DNA from: Martelella alba
GTDB lineage: Bacteria; Pseudomonadota; Alphaproteobacteria; Rhizobiales; Rhizobiaceae
Length of the DNA: 64,000 bases
Assembly: GCF_006516955.1 (NCBI RefSeq)
Contig: NZ_VHLG01000016.1
Span: 38,766-102,765, forward strand
Direction of reading: 5' to 3'
Part shown: positions 17,201 to 24,660 of the stretch, in pieces
Layout: every line of letters starts with the position of its first letter
Numbering within the stretch: the first letter of the stretch is position 1
Position numbers and translations under genes: made by a program
The notes under the pieces: generated by a model
The model's database searches: none
What the model saw: the letters and a program-made list of their open reading frames with translations, nothing else
Told to the model about the DNA's origin: nothing

Positions 17201-17871
17201 TTCTGACCATGCTGATGGACAAAGACAACACTCAGCGCCTCACAACCCTCGGCCTCCTGCAGGACGGCAGGCTGACCGAGGCAGGACTTATGATCGCAGG
17301 AAAGGCTGGAAGCCGCGTCATCCTGAAACAGCTTCTGGATCCGAAGAACGAACAGCGTCTGCGCGCGATGAGGATGGTCGGACCGCAGGACAGTATCGAC
17401 GCATGGCAGGCGAAGTTCTATCGGAAGCCCCGCACGAGTCTCTTTCTGCATCTTGTGCTGAGCGAGCAATTTTCCGGATCCTTGCGGCGACGGGGTTTCG
17501 AACATGACGATGGAACCCGCAGTCAGGATTTGAATATGCTGAAGATGACGCGTGAGCCCGGCACCTGCCTTGCAATTCTCCTTGATCCGCGCAACGAGGA
17601 CAAGCTGCAGCAGCACGGCTTTATCGATGCAAACGGCAGGATCACCGACAGGCTTTCCGACAAATTCGACGAAAACAGCGATCTGCATATTGAGCTTCAG
17701 GAAGTCTGTGACATGAAAAAAAGCAGCCCCTCACGTCGGCAGGAACGGCCCGCCCCATCGGCTGCCGGCGCTACCGGCACCTTCGAAATGGCGATCGTCG
17801 AGCCGGATGAGGATAGCAGCTTTGAAGCCGAAATCGCTGAACTTGAGGCGATCATAAGCGGCCGGATCTGA
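14221..17871 (+). CDS. TAL-effector-like repeat protein with 41-residue repeats
   Basis: Protein of 1216 residues. ATG 14221 is chosen for the GGGGGA site 8 bases upstream (a TTG at 14206 is less likely). Order: residues 1-110 are Ser/Ala/Pro-rich and look disordered; KRAR clusters at 102-105 and 237-240; degenerate repeats about 280-366; sixteen regular repeats 367-1021 (41 residues each, one of 40); degenerate repeats about 1022-1150; a basic stretch 1166-1176; and an acidic tail 1189-1216. The repeat core D-L-I-R-I-A-S-N-x-G-A-N-Q-L-L matches the helix, reading loop and helix of TALE repeats (IASNxGGKQAL) and, more closely, of Mycetohabitans Bat repeats (D-I-V-K-I-A-G-N-x-G-G-A-Q-A-L), as recalled from memory. 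I infer sequence-specific DNA binding and possibly an effector delivered to a host. Alternative: an unrelated alpha-solenoid. Confidence 0.7.
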   Translation: MPRLPQSSAPRHAASPASDTLSRDDVPRRVTRSASRTASVVSKAASVSSLFAGHDDDGRASMASRASSRSLNTPVVTRETAAIMPPPALIFAPGPSAAGAQKRARPHALAAPAPSLAGPRPAGGFDTGWQRFGGETGDEAMDVKMDVKHVLTPPDRSGNLAEALGRAITGLPDGTENGDWPAAGGYDDGFAADPDWVAVEAGPPRDVDHDAGFSAIGLTPLPDARLPESDGDARAAKRARMAWQMADDPAMAMKRLADLPFSVPADFFDRQTAKSRDLIRNQLKRLAGALEPGAGAPRLVSLGLLRPLEDGSLGLTMAMSAICKKSGARLTLQMLAGRGMEKNAIAAMDARLVRLGLTGQDGHATPDLIRIACNHGARKLLTTLLDPKNDARLAALGLLDEKGRAAPALVRLASSDGANQLLTTLIDPKNDARLTTLGLLDEKGRAAPALVRLASNEGANQLLTTLLNPRNDQRLAALGLLDQHGKAAPALIRIASASGVNQLLTTLLDPENGQRLTDLGLLDEAGRAAPDLIRIASNMGANQLLTTLLDPKNDRRLAALGLLDQHGWTGPALIRIASTDGANQVLKTLLDQKNGPRLKALGLLDQHGRATPVLIGIASTGGANQLLTTLLDPKNDHRLTALGLLDQHGRTVSDLLSIASGGAKQVLATLLDPKNDRRLTDLGLLDEDGKAAPALVRIASSHGANQLMTTLLDPKNGQPLATLGLLDEGGKAVPELIRIASNDGANQLLSTLLDPENRHRLAALGLLDEKGKAAPDLIRIAGNIGANQLLTTLLNPKNDQRLTALGLLNEQGRAGTDLIRIAGNRGANQLMTTLLDPKNGQPLAALGLLDQRGRAAPDLIRIADNHGGNQLLTTLLEPKNGRPLIDLGLLDEGGKAVPDLIRIASNDGANQVLITFLAAENGQRLAALGLLDQRGRAAPDLIRIAGNHGGNQLLTTLLAERNDQRLTVLGLLDQHGRAAPDLLRIADNEGANQVLTMLMDKDNTQRLTTLGLLQDGRLTEAGLMIAGKAGSRVILKQLLDPKNEQRLRAMRMVGPQDSIDAWQAKFYRKPRTSLFLHLVLSEQFSGSLRRRGFEHDDGTRSQDLNMLKMTREPGTCLAILLDPRNEDKLQQHGFIDANGRITDRLSDKFDENSDLHIELQEVCDMKKSSPSRRQERPAPSAAGATGTFEMAIVEPDEDSSFEAEIAELEAIISGRI
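15319..17283 (+). repeat. array of sixteen 123/120-bp coding repeats (TALE-like)
   Basis: Tandem in-frame repeats of 123 bp; the eighth is 120 bp. In order, the two residues at the positions equivalent to TALE 12 and 13 read NH, SD, NE, AS, NM, TD, TG, G*, SH, ND, NI, NR, NH, ND, NH, NE, where * marks the missing residue in repeat 8. Residue 12 is mostly N and residue 13 varies, while the flanking I-A and G-A/G-N-Q are nearly fixed. Units differ at several other sites (for example the DPKNDQR segment), so they are less uniform than Xanthomonas repeats and more like those of Bat proteins. Confidence 0.9.
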
Positions 17872-17956
17872 AATGGCTCTGATGATTTGGCCCGTCTATA
17901 TGTTTGATCCCAGGCTTTGATGGCGCAATTTTCTCGTTGGAATGGAGGCAAGCACT

Positions 17957-18115
17957 ATGGGCCGGATATTACACGGCAACGCCATGGCGACAGAAGCAGT
18001 CCGTCGAGCAATACAAAATAGTCAAGAGCGCCTGAGAGCGCTTTCGAAGCGATACGGGATCAACCAGCTTCCAGGATTTCACCGCTCTTATTTTCTTAAC
18101 CAGCGCGGGAAATGA
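17957..18115 (+). pseudogene. IS481-type transposase, N-terminal remnant
   Basis: A 52-codon frame starts GRILHG and continues TEAVRRAIQNSQERLRALSKRYGIN, which is the conserved N-terminal helix-turn-helix of a common rhizobial IS481-family transposase as I remember it. The match stops right after KRYGIN, where the family normally continues KTVAKW. The rest, with the whole catalytic core, is absent and the frame ends at 18115. It is the only coding trace in the 261 bp between the repeat protein and the LacI gene. It marks a past insertion or rearrangement immediately downstream of the TALE-like gene. Confidence 0.75.
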
Positions 18116-18132
18116 CCGGATCGCCCGGTCCC

Positions 18133-19128
18133 TTACGCCACCGAGCCGCGCTCAATCAGATCGACCGGGATGAAGCGGTGGGTTGCCGCTGCACTGGCCG
18201 GTCCGGAAATGGCCGAAAGCGTTGCTTCGGTCAATGCCGTGAGAGACTGGCTGATGGTCGTCAGTCGGTGGGATGACCAGGCCGAGATCGGCGCATCGTC
18301 AAAACCGATTACGGACAGATCGCCGGGAACCGACAGGCCGAGCTCGTGGCGGGCTGTATTCATCACGCCGAGCGCAATCTCATCGGTCACGCCGAAAATC
18401 CCGTCAATGCCCGGTTTTGACAACAGGCCGCGCGCGGCGGCAATCCCGGTTTCATAGCTGTTGCCGCCCCTGCTCCAGGCTGTGACGGGAATATCCGCAG
18501 TCTTCATGGTCTCGACAAAGGCGCGGGCGCGGGCAAGCTTGGCAGAGGTGCGCGAGGCGGAGAGGACGACGGCGACCTGCCGGCATCCGGCTACAATCAG
18601 CCGCTTTGCCGCAAGGCTGCCGCCCGCCGCCGAATCCGCCTCGATCTGGTCGACCAGGCCGATATTGCCAGGCGCCGGGCGGTTGATCAGCACCAGCCTT
18701 GTGCCATTGACAGCGGCAAGACGCATCAGCCCATCGGGAACCGCGCCGGACAGCAGCACGACGGTTCGAACCCGGTATTCCAGCAGGCCGGACAGCGCGC
18801 CATCGACATCATCGCCAGCACCGGCCAGATTGAGCAGCATGCATTGGAGCCCATGTGCATTGAGCGCCGCCGTCAATGTGTCAACCTGCGCGGAAATATA
18901 GGGGTTGGAAAGATTGGCGCCGACAAGGCCGACCAGATCGGAACGGTCCTTGTGCAGCGTGCGCGCCAGCTGATTGACGCGATAACCAAGCTCTTCGGCC
19001 GCCTGCATCACCCGTGCGCGGGTTTTGGCGGAAACGCTGGCGCCATCGGTGAAAGCGCGTGACACCGCCGAGCGTGACACACCGGCCCTGCGGGCCACAT
19101 CCAGAGCCGAGACGAACTTACCCGCCAT
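18133..19128 (-). CDS. LacI-family transcriptional regulator
   Basis: Regulator of 331 residues. I start it at 19128 (M-A-G-K-F-V-S-A-L-D-V-A-R-R-A); the frame extends upstream to 19158, but this start overlaps the end of the phosphatase gene by 11 bp, which suggests translational coupling. The helix-turn-helix ALDVARRAGVSRSAVSRAFT is followed by a ligand domain with GIFGVTDEIALGVMN and PGDLSVIGFDDAPIS. It is the last gene of the minus-strand ABC operon 24588-18133 and probably represses it, perhaps through the 16-bp palindrome at 24645. Confidence 0.85.
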   Translation of the reverse strand: MAGKFVSALDVARRAGVSRSAVSRAFTDGASVSAKTRARVMQAAEELGYRVNQLARTLHKDRSDLVGLVGANLSNPYISAQVDTLTAALNAHGLQCMLLNLAGAGDDVDGALSGLLEYRVRTVVLLSGAVPDGLMRLAAVNGTRLVLINRPAPGNIGLVDQIEADSAAGGSLAAKRLIVAGCRQVAVVLSASRTSAKLARARAFVETMKTADIPVTAWSRGGNSYETGIAAARGLLSKPGIDGIFGVTDEIALGVMNTARHELGLSVPGDLSVIGFDDAPISAWSSHRLTTISQSLTALTEATLSAISGPASAAATHRFIPVDLIERGSVA

Positions 19129-19735
19129 GATCGGGCACCCCGCGCGGATCATTGCCAATCAGGCGGAGACGCTGCACCTCATCGGCGAGCGCCAGCATCG
19201 GCGGCAGCGGATAGCTGTCACCCAGCCCGCGCAGGCGACGCAGATGCTTCAGCGCTGCATCGAAACCGGCAAAATCCTCAGCCATGAAACGGGACAGCCA
19301 GAGTGCGATCAGCGCAACGGAGCGCGAGCGCCCGCCCCGGCAATGAACCAGAATATGACCCGGCCGATGCTTCGGATAATGCGGCTTTGCCGGCACATAG
19401 CCTCGCATCAGCCCTTCGATCAGATAAACCGCCGCCGCCATCAGGTGCACATCATTACCCGCCCCGTCGATCATGCCGATCTGATGGCGGCGGATATGAA
19501 CGCCGTCTTGAAGCATCAATGGCCCCGGAAACATGTTGATCGAGACATTCAGCGTCTCGGTGATCCCGGCGGCAAACAGGCAAGCGGCATTCTCTGCGGC
19601 GGCAAGATTGCCGAGATAGAGTGTCTTGCCATGCGGGCCGACATTTTCGACCACGGGAAACAGCAGTGGTCGCGCATCCTCGCGGGCCTCGCTATCGGGC
19701 ACCTGATCCGGCATTCCGAGCCGCTTTTGCACCAT
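19118..19735 (-). CDS. dual-specificity-type protein tyrosine phosphatase family protein
   Basis: Small cytoplasmic phosphatase-fold protein of 205 residues. The signature HCRGGRSRS near residue 130 is the C-x5-R phosphate-binding loop of cysteine phosphatases, preceded by the general-acid region with Asp residues near IGMIDGAGNDVH. In this context (ABC importer plus a metallo-beta-lactamase-fold hydrolase) it more likely removes phosphate from an imported small molecule than from a protein; that is inference. It follows the hydrolase gene after 3 bp and overlaps the LacI gene. Confidence 0.78.
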   Translation of the reverse strand: MVQKRLGMPDQVPDSEAREDARPLLFPVVENVGPHGKTLYLGNLAAAENAACLFAAGITETLNVSINMFPGPLMLQDGVHIRRHQIGMIDGAGNDVHLMAAAVYLIEGLMRGYVPAKPHYPKHRPGHILVHCRGGRSRSVALIALWLSRFMAEDFAGFDAALKHLRRLRGLGDSYPLPPMLALADEVQRLRLIGNDPRGVPDHGG

Positions 19736-19738
19736 GTT

Positions 19739-20764
19739 TCAGATCTCCGTTTCGCGTTCAAGCTTGAGGCGGGGGCCGAGGGCCGCACTCAACACCGGCG
19801 CCTCTCTCATATCGACAAAGGCTGGCAGCACGGTTTTCGCACCGCAATGATCGGCCAGCTTCAGGATATCGCGCCTGCGCGGATGAACATTCCACGCCAT
19901 CCATCGTGCCGCCTTGTCAGCGATCAGCGCAAAGGCCGGAGAGGCCTTTGGCACATGGCTTGAGAATATGAAATGAAAGCCGCCGCGCGCAAGCAATTGC
20001 CCCGAAAGGCCGCTCTCCGCATTGGAGGCGGTGGCGATGATCACCTGATCGGGCCGTGCCCGTTTCGCATCGGTGGATGGTAGATTGCGGCCGGTGGCGG
20101 CAAGAAATTCGTCCGCAACGACGGCATCCAGCACGACATCAAGCCCGCATCTTTCCATCGCCAGCGCCATATCGGCGCCGCGCCCGGCCGCCGGGCAGCA
20201 CAAGACCGCACCTGATCGGGCAGCAGCGGCAATGTCATCAATCTGCTCGCTGAGCGATGTGTCACGATCGCCATAGGAGGCATCGATCAACAGCGTTGCA
20301 GCCGGTGGCGGCATGTCGAAAGGCATGCCGGGCGATTCAAGGCTGATATCGCCGCTGTAGACAAAGCCACCACTTTCCGTTGGCAGATGGAACCAGACGC
20401 CGCCCGGCGCATGGCCACAGGCTCCGGTGGCAAGGTGAAGATCGCCGAGACGGAAGGTCCCGGCCTCCGGGATTTCGATCATCCGCGCAGGCCTGAAAGC
20501 CTCCGGCAGGAAGCCGAAAGTACGTTGCGTGGCGAAAACCGGCGGATTGCCGATCTCGCCAAGCCGCAAAAGCGAGCCGGCATGATCGATATGGGCATGG
20601 CTTAGCAGCACCGCATCAATCCGGCCAAGGCCTGCAAGATCGGGATGCTCGCCGGGCTCCAGCCCGTCGCCGCAATCCAGGAGAATGCGCTGGCCGTCAC
20701 TTTCCACCAGAAAGACGGCGGCACTCTTGCGGTTCAAACCGCTGATCACTGTCAGTCGTGCCAA
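19739..20764 (-). CDS. metallo-beta-lactamase-fold hydrolase
   Basis: Cytoplasmic metal-dependent hydrolase of 341 residues. The motif SHAHIDHAG near residue 55 is the H-x-H-x-D-H metal site, followed by the later ligands in GACGHAPGG and YSGDIS. The second half (IIATASNAESGLSGQLL, FIFSSHVPKASPA) recalls beta-CASP-like RNA/phosphodiester hydrolases. The start appears to be TTG at 20764, overlapping the permease stop by 13 bp; a GTG at 20749 is an alternative. Its place between an importer and a phosphatase gene suggests it opens a phosphodiester or cyclic phosphate, as the related PhnP does, but no substrate can be read from the sequence. Confidence 0.75.
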   Translation of the reverse strand: MARLTVISGLNRKSAAVFLVESDGQRILLDCGDGLEPGEHPDLAGLGRIDAVLLSHAHIDHAGSLLRLGEIGNPPVFATQRTFGFLPEAFRPARMIEIPEAGTFRLGDLHLATGACGHAPGGVWFHLPTESGGFVYSGDISLESPGMPFDMPPPAATLLIDASYGDRDTSLSEQIDDIAAAARSGAVLCCPAAGRGADMALAMERCGLDVVLDAVVADEFLAATGRNLPSTDAKRARPDQVIIATASNAESGLSGQLLARGGFHFIFSSHVPKASPAFALIADKAARWMAWNVHPRRRDILKLADHCGAKTVLPAFVDMREAPVLSAALGPRLKLERETEI

Positions 20765-22494
20765 GGCAGAACACCCTGCGGCAGACGCCGCGCAAATGTG
20801 AGGCTGAGAAGCATCAGCGCCAGAATCACGAGTACCATCAGGCAGCCGACGGCGGCGGCAAGCGTCGAGGATCCGGCCTCCTCCAGAAAGATGATCATCG
20901 GCCCGATGGTCTGCGCCCGTGAGGAGACCAGCAACACCGAGGTCTGGATTTCGTTGATCGCCGTCATGAACACCAAAATGGCCGAAGCGGCGGCGGCCGG
21001 TGCCAGAACGGGCAGGATGATATCCTTCAACCGGGCGAAAATGCTGGCCCCGACCACTTGCGCCGCCTCATCCAGTGCGCGTTCGACCTGGGCGAAGCCG
21101 CCGAGAATGGGCTGCAGCGACAGCGCCAGATAATTGGACAGATAGGCGGCGAGAATGACCCAGACCGTGCCGTAAAGGCTGATGCCAATGAACGGCAGCG
21201 GCTTCAGGAAGAACAGGATCATCGCCACGCCGATGATGATGCCCGGCAGCGCATAGGCCAGCCTGGAGGCAAGATGCAAGAGCCGCGGCGCCGGCCCCTT
21301 GCGCCAGGCGAGAAAATAGCCGAGCGCCACCGATACCGGAATCAGGATGGCAACCGAAATGGCAGTCAGCCACAGGCTGGTGAAAAAGGCCTTGCGGATA
21401 CCCTGATGATGAAACAGCGCATTGGCGAAGTTCTCAAAGGTCAGCGTATCGGCATTGAGCGGCTGGCCATAGCCGCGCACCAGAGCGGAGCCTGCAAGGG
21501 CTGAAAGCGGCAGCGCCAGCGTGAAGAACAGATAGGCCCAGGCCAGCGCGGTGACCGGCAGGCGAAAGCGCCCGAGCGGAAAACGGATACACCGTGCCGC
21601 ACCATCAACGCGCTGGTCACCGGCGCGGCCGAGAAAGGCGGCAATGGCCATGCCGGCAATGGTCAGCCCGGCCAGAAGCAGGGCCAGCAGCGCCATATCG
21701 TTGAGCGCCGAGGGACCATAGGAATTCAGTCGCTGGTAGATCAGCGTGATCAGCGTCGAAACGCGGGCGGGAATGCCAAGCATGGCCTGAATGCCGAAAT
21801 TGCCGATCGAGGAGACGAAGGCGAGCGCCGCACCGGCAAAGATACCGCCACGGATCAGCGGCAGAACCACGGTCATCGTCGCCATCAGCGGCGAGGCGCC
21901 GACGGCGCGGGCGGCCTCGATCAGATTTCCCGGCACACGGCGCAGATTGGCACGTACCGATAGAAATACCAGTGGCGCATTGTAAAGGCCGAGCAGCAGA
22001 ATGATGCCGCCTTGAGAATAAAGCGGATGGCGCATGCCGGGAGCAAGCGAAAGACCAAGCGCGCCCAGTACCGGGCTTGATGGCGAAAAGGCCTGGATCC
22101 AGGCAAGCGCGATCACCTGGGGCGGGATCATAAGCGGCAGAACGAAACCGAAAACCCAGGCCACCCGGCCCGGCATATCACTGATGCCGACGACAAGCGC
22201 GGCAAGCGTGCCGGCAAGGGTCGCCAGCGCCGTTGCGGCAATGGCAATGGTGACCGTGTTGATGGTCGCCGTCATCACACGGCGACCGCCAAGCACATCC
22301 GCTATGCGGGTGAGATCAAGGCCGGTATCGGTGACCAGCGCAGCATAGACCAGACGGCCAAGCGGCAGGATCGACAATATGCCGACAAAGGCGACAAGCG
22401 CCAGCATCAGCGTTCGTTCATGCTTCACGAAGGCTTTCAAGCTGGCAAGCGTCCCGAAAGGACGCTCGCCGTTGATGGATGTGGTGAGGTCCAT
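20752..22494 (-). CDS. ABC transporter permease, two fused domains (Fe3+/hexose-phosphate type)
   Basis: Inner-membrane permease of 580 residues with two BPD_transp_1 domains (about residues 50-290 and 340-570), each with an EAA-type loop (EAARAVGASPLMATMTVVLP and DEAAQVVGASIFARLKDI). This duplicated form is typical of FbpB, SfuB and AfuB permeases for ferric iron or hexose phosphates. It lies 6 bp after the binding-protein gene. Phosphatase and hydrolase genes downstream favour a phosphorylated organic substrate over iron. Confidence 0.85.
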   Translation of the reverse strand: MDLTTSINGERPFGTLASLKAFVKHERTLMLALVAFVGILSILPLGRLVYAALVTDTGLDLTRIADVLGGRRVMTATINTVTIAIAATALATLAGTLAALVVGISDMPGRVAWVFGFVLPLMIPPQVIALAWIQAFSPSSPVLGALGLSLAPGMRHPLYSQGGIILLLGLYNAPLVFLSVRANLRRVPGNLIEAARAVGASPLMATMTVVLPLIRGGIFAGAALAFVSSIGNFGIQAMLGIPARVSTLITLIYQRLNSYGPSALNDMALLALLLAGLTIAGMAIAAFLGRAGDQRVDGAARCIRFPLGRFRLPVTALAWAYLFFTLALPLSALAGSALVRGYGQPLNADTLTFENFANALFHHQGIRKAFFTSLWLTAISVAILIPVSVALGYFLAWRKGPAPRLLHLASRLAYALPGIIIGVAMILFFLKPLPFIGISLYGTVWVILAAYLSNYLALSLQPILGGFAQVERALDEAAQVVGASIFARLKDIILPVLAPAAAASAILVFMTAINEIQTSVLLVSSRAQTIGPMIIFLEEAGSSTLAAAVGCLMVLVILALMLLSLTFARRLPQGVLPWHD

Positions 22495-22500
22495 TCGATC

Positions 22501-23475
22501 TCAGAGCCCGAAGATCTCGGAGAACTTGGCCGTGACCGCCTCGTTGTTCTTCACCGCCGCGTCGACATCATAGCCAAGCAGCTTCATCGAGGAGAGGTCG
22601 GGATAGCCTTCAGGACCGGCAACGCCGGGCATCAGCGGAATGTAACCCTGTTCGGCAACCAGTTCCTGGCCCTTTTCCGACAGCAGAAAATCGACAAATT
22701 TCTTGGCGGCCTCTGCATGTTCGGTGGTCTTCATGATGGCCACCGGCTCGCCGATGAAGGAGACGCCATCCTTCGGCGCGATGTAATCGACCGGTGAACC
22801 ATCCGCCTTTGCCTTCAACGCATTGGCATCGACGATGATGGCATATTTCGCCATGCCGGAGGCAACCGCCTTGGTCGCCGGGCCATTGCCGCCTTCAGGC
22901 ACGATATCAAGATTGTTCAGCCCCTCATAAAAGGCCCAGCCGATCGCCGGATCATTGATCAGGGCATGGAGGTGATTGAGTGCTGCACCGGAATAAAGCG
23001 GGCTCGGAACGGCGATCTGGCCGCGATTGTCTTCCTTCAGCAGGTCGTTCCAGCTTTCCACCGGTTCGGCATTTTCGGTGTTATAGGCAATGCCGGTGGT
23101 GATCGCCTTGGTGCCGAAAAAGGTCATGTCCTTGTCGTAGGTTGCCGGATCATAATCGCCGACCGGCGCGTCCGGATAGGCCATCAGCATGCCTTCAGCC
23201 TTCAGCGTGCCGAGATTGATCGGATCGGCGACGAGCAGAACATCGGCCTGAACCTGGCCGGCTTCCTGTTCCGCGCGCATGACATTCATCAGCGCCGACG
23301 TGCCATTGCGGGTCCAGTTGACCTTGATTTCGGGGTTCAGCGCTTCAAAAGCATCAACGGTCTGCTGCGCCACTTCCGGCGGCTGGCTGGTGTAAAGCGT
23401 GATGGTCTCTTCTGCATGGGCCGCCGAAAAGGCGAGCGTGGAGACGGCGGCAAGGGCAAGCATGCGGATCTGCAT
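22501..23475 (-). CDS. ABC transporter periplasmic binding protein (AfuA/FbpA-like)
   Basis: Periplasmic protein of 324 residues with a Sec signal peptide (about residues 1-21, ending A-H-A). The type-II binding fold shows as TLYTSQPPEVAQQTVDAFEALNP, DVLLVADPINLG, GTKAITTGIAYNTEN and the C-terminal hinge region AAKKFVDFLLSEKGQELVAEQGYIPL. I do not see the paired tyrosines that bind iron in FbpA. With the downstream phosphatase genes this points to an organic phosphate or anion as ligand, which remains inference. Confidence 0.83.
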   Translation of the reverse strand: MQIRMLALAAVSTLAFSAAHAEETITLYTSQPPEVAQQTVDAFEALNPEIKVNWTRNGTSALMNVMRAEQEAGQVQADVLLVADPINLGTLKAEGMLMAYPDAPVGDYDPATYDKDMTFFGTKAITTGIAYNTENAEPVESWNDLLKEDNRGQIAVPSPLYSGAALNHLHALINDPAIGWAFYEGLNNLDIVPEGGNGPATKAVASGMAKYAIIVDANALKAKADGSPVDYIAPKDGVSFIGEPVAIMKTTEHAEAAKKFVDFLLSEKGQELVAEQGYIPLMPGVAGPEGYPDLSSMKLLGYDVDAAVKNNEAVTAKFSEIFGL

Positions 23476-23499
23476 GGGGAAATCCTCGAGTGAAATGAA

Positions 23500-24588
23500 C
23501 TAGAGCAGGACTTTGGCGGGTTGCGGGTCCTCAAGGACCCAGCCGTCGGTCAGCGTGACGGCTACGCGCTGCCCGGGCGAAAGCGAAGCCGGGGCAGGAA
23601 CGTTCATGAAGAGCGTGGTATCAAGGTCGGGACCGGCGGCGAGTTCGACCCGCAGCGTCTCGCCGCGATAGGTCAGACGGCGGATCACCGCATCAATGCC
23701 TTCGGTCTCCGGGCAGAGCCTCAGATCTGCCGGGTGAAAGGCAATGCGCGCCTGCGCCGCGCCCCTCCGGCTGGCGCGGCAGCGCGCCATGACGGCCCGC
23801 CCGAAAAACATCGCCCGTGCATGGCCGTGGCCATCGGGTTGAAGCTGTTCGATATCGGCAATCTGGCCATCACCGATAAAACCGGCCACCATTTCATTGG
23901 CCGGTTCGCGATAGAGCTGCGACGGCGTGGCGAACTGGGCAATCTGCCCCCTGTCCATCACCGCAACGCGATCGGCGAGCGCCAGCGCTTCGGCCTGATC
24001 ATGGGTGATGTAGAACATGGTGGCGCCGCTCTCGCGGTGAAAGCGGGAAAATTCCGCCTCCATTTCGCCGCGCAGATGCACATCAAGATTGGCGAGCGGC
24101 TCATCCAGAAGCACGATGCCCGCCTCCATGGCAAGGCAGCGCGCCAGCGCCACCCTTTGCCGCTGGCCGCCGGAAAGGGCTGCCGGCCGACGCTCGGCAA
24201 AATCGGAAAGACCCACGGTCTCCAGCACCCGCGCGGTGCGCTGGTCACGATCCTTGCGGGAAAAACCCTTGATCTTCAGGCCATAGGAAACATTTCCGGC
24301 AACGCTCATATGCGGCCAGAGCGCGTAATTCTGGAAGACGACGCCAATGCCGCGTTCTTCCGGGGCGGCGTGCCGCCCCCTGCCCGAGACCAGCCGGTCA
24401 CCAAGCCGGATCGCGCCATTGTCAATCGGTTCGAAACCGGCAAGCGCGCGCAGAAGCGTGGTTTTGCCGCAGCCCGAGGGCCCCAGCACGGCAACAAAGG
24501 AACCCGCGGGGATCGAAAGCGAAATGCCGCGCAGAACCCTTGTCGCTGCGAAGGCCTTTTCGACATTTTCGATTTCTATAGCGCTCAT
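23500..24588 (-). CDS. ABC transporter ATP-binding protein
   Basis: ATPase of 362 residues that drives the importer above. Walker [10 protein letters not shown] is near residue 36, the signature LSGGQRQRVALARC near 139, Walker B IVLLDEPLANLD near 160 and the switch His in [10 protein letters not shown] near 196. The last about 120 residues form a TOBE-type regulatory domain. It is the first gene of the minus-strand operon; the ribosome site is weak (AAGAG). A 16-bp palindrome lies 57 bp upstream of the start. Confidence 0.87.
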   Translation of the reverse strand: MSAIEIENVEKAFAATRVLRGISLSIPAGSFVAVLGPSGCGKTTLLRALAGFEPIDNGAIRLGDRLVSGRGRHAAPEERGIGVVFQNYALWPHMSVAGNVSYGLKIKGFSRKDRDQRTARVLETVGLSDFAERRPAALSGGQRQRVALARCLAMEAGIVLLDEPLANLDVHLRGEMEAEFSRFHRESGATMFYITHDQAEALALADRVAVMDRGQIAQFATPSQLYREPANEMVAGFIGDGQIADIEQLQPDGHGHARAMFFGRAVMARCRASRRGAAQARIAFHPADLRLCPETEGIDAVIRRLTYRGETLRVELAAGPDLDTTLFMNVPAPASLSPGQRVAVTLTDGWVLEDPQPAKVLL

Positions 24589-24644
24589 CTCTTAACCCGA
24601 ATTATCGATCCGCATGGTCATCATGACCGAAGCAGGACCCGGTT

Positions 24645-24660
24645 TTGCACAGCTGTGCAA
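24645..24660. promoter_or_regulatory. perfect 16-bp palindrome, candidate LacI operator
   Basis: TTGCACAGCTGTGCAA is fully self-complementary and lies in the promoter region of the ABC operon 24588-18133, which ends with its own LacI-family gene. Size, symmetry and place fit a LacI-type operator. Confidence 0.5.

Noticed and set aside
15319..17283. The repeats as ankyrin, leucine-rich, pentapeptide or Sel1 repeats
   Set aside because: None has the fixed I-A-S/G-N-x-G-A-N-Q core or a 41-residue unit with a single variable site; spacing of Leu and Gly does not fit those families.
15319..17283. A CRISPR or non-coding tandem array
   Set aside because: Units are 123 bp, in frame, without unique spacers, and the changes between them follow codons.
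15988..17688. 566-codon open frame on the minus strand across the repeat array
   Set aside because: It is a mirror of the 123-bp repeats, which lack stop codons on the other strand. It has no ribosome site, and the plus-strand frame has the clear protein pattern.
22501..23475. Ferric-iron importer as the role of the duplicated-permease ABC operon
   Set aside because: No paired iron-binding tyrosines are seen in the binding protein, and phosphatase and hydrolase genes share the operon. Not excluded, but less likely.
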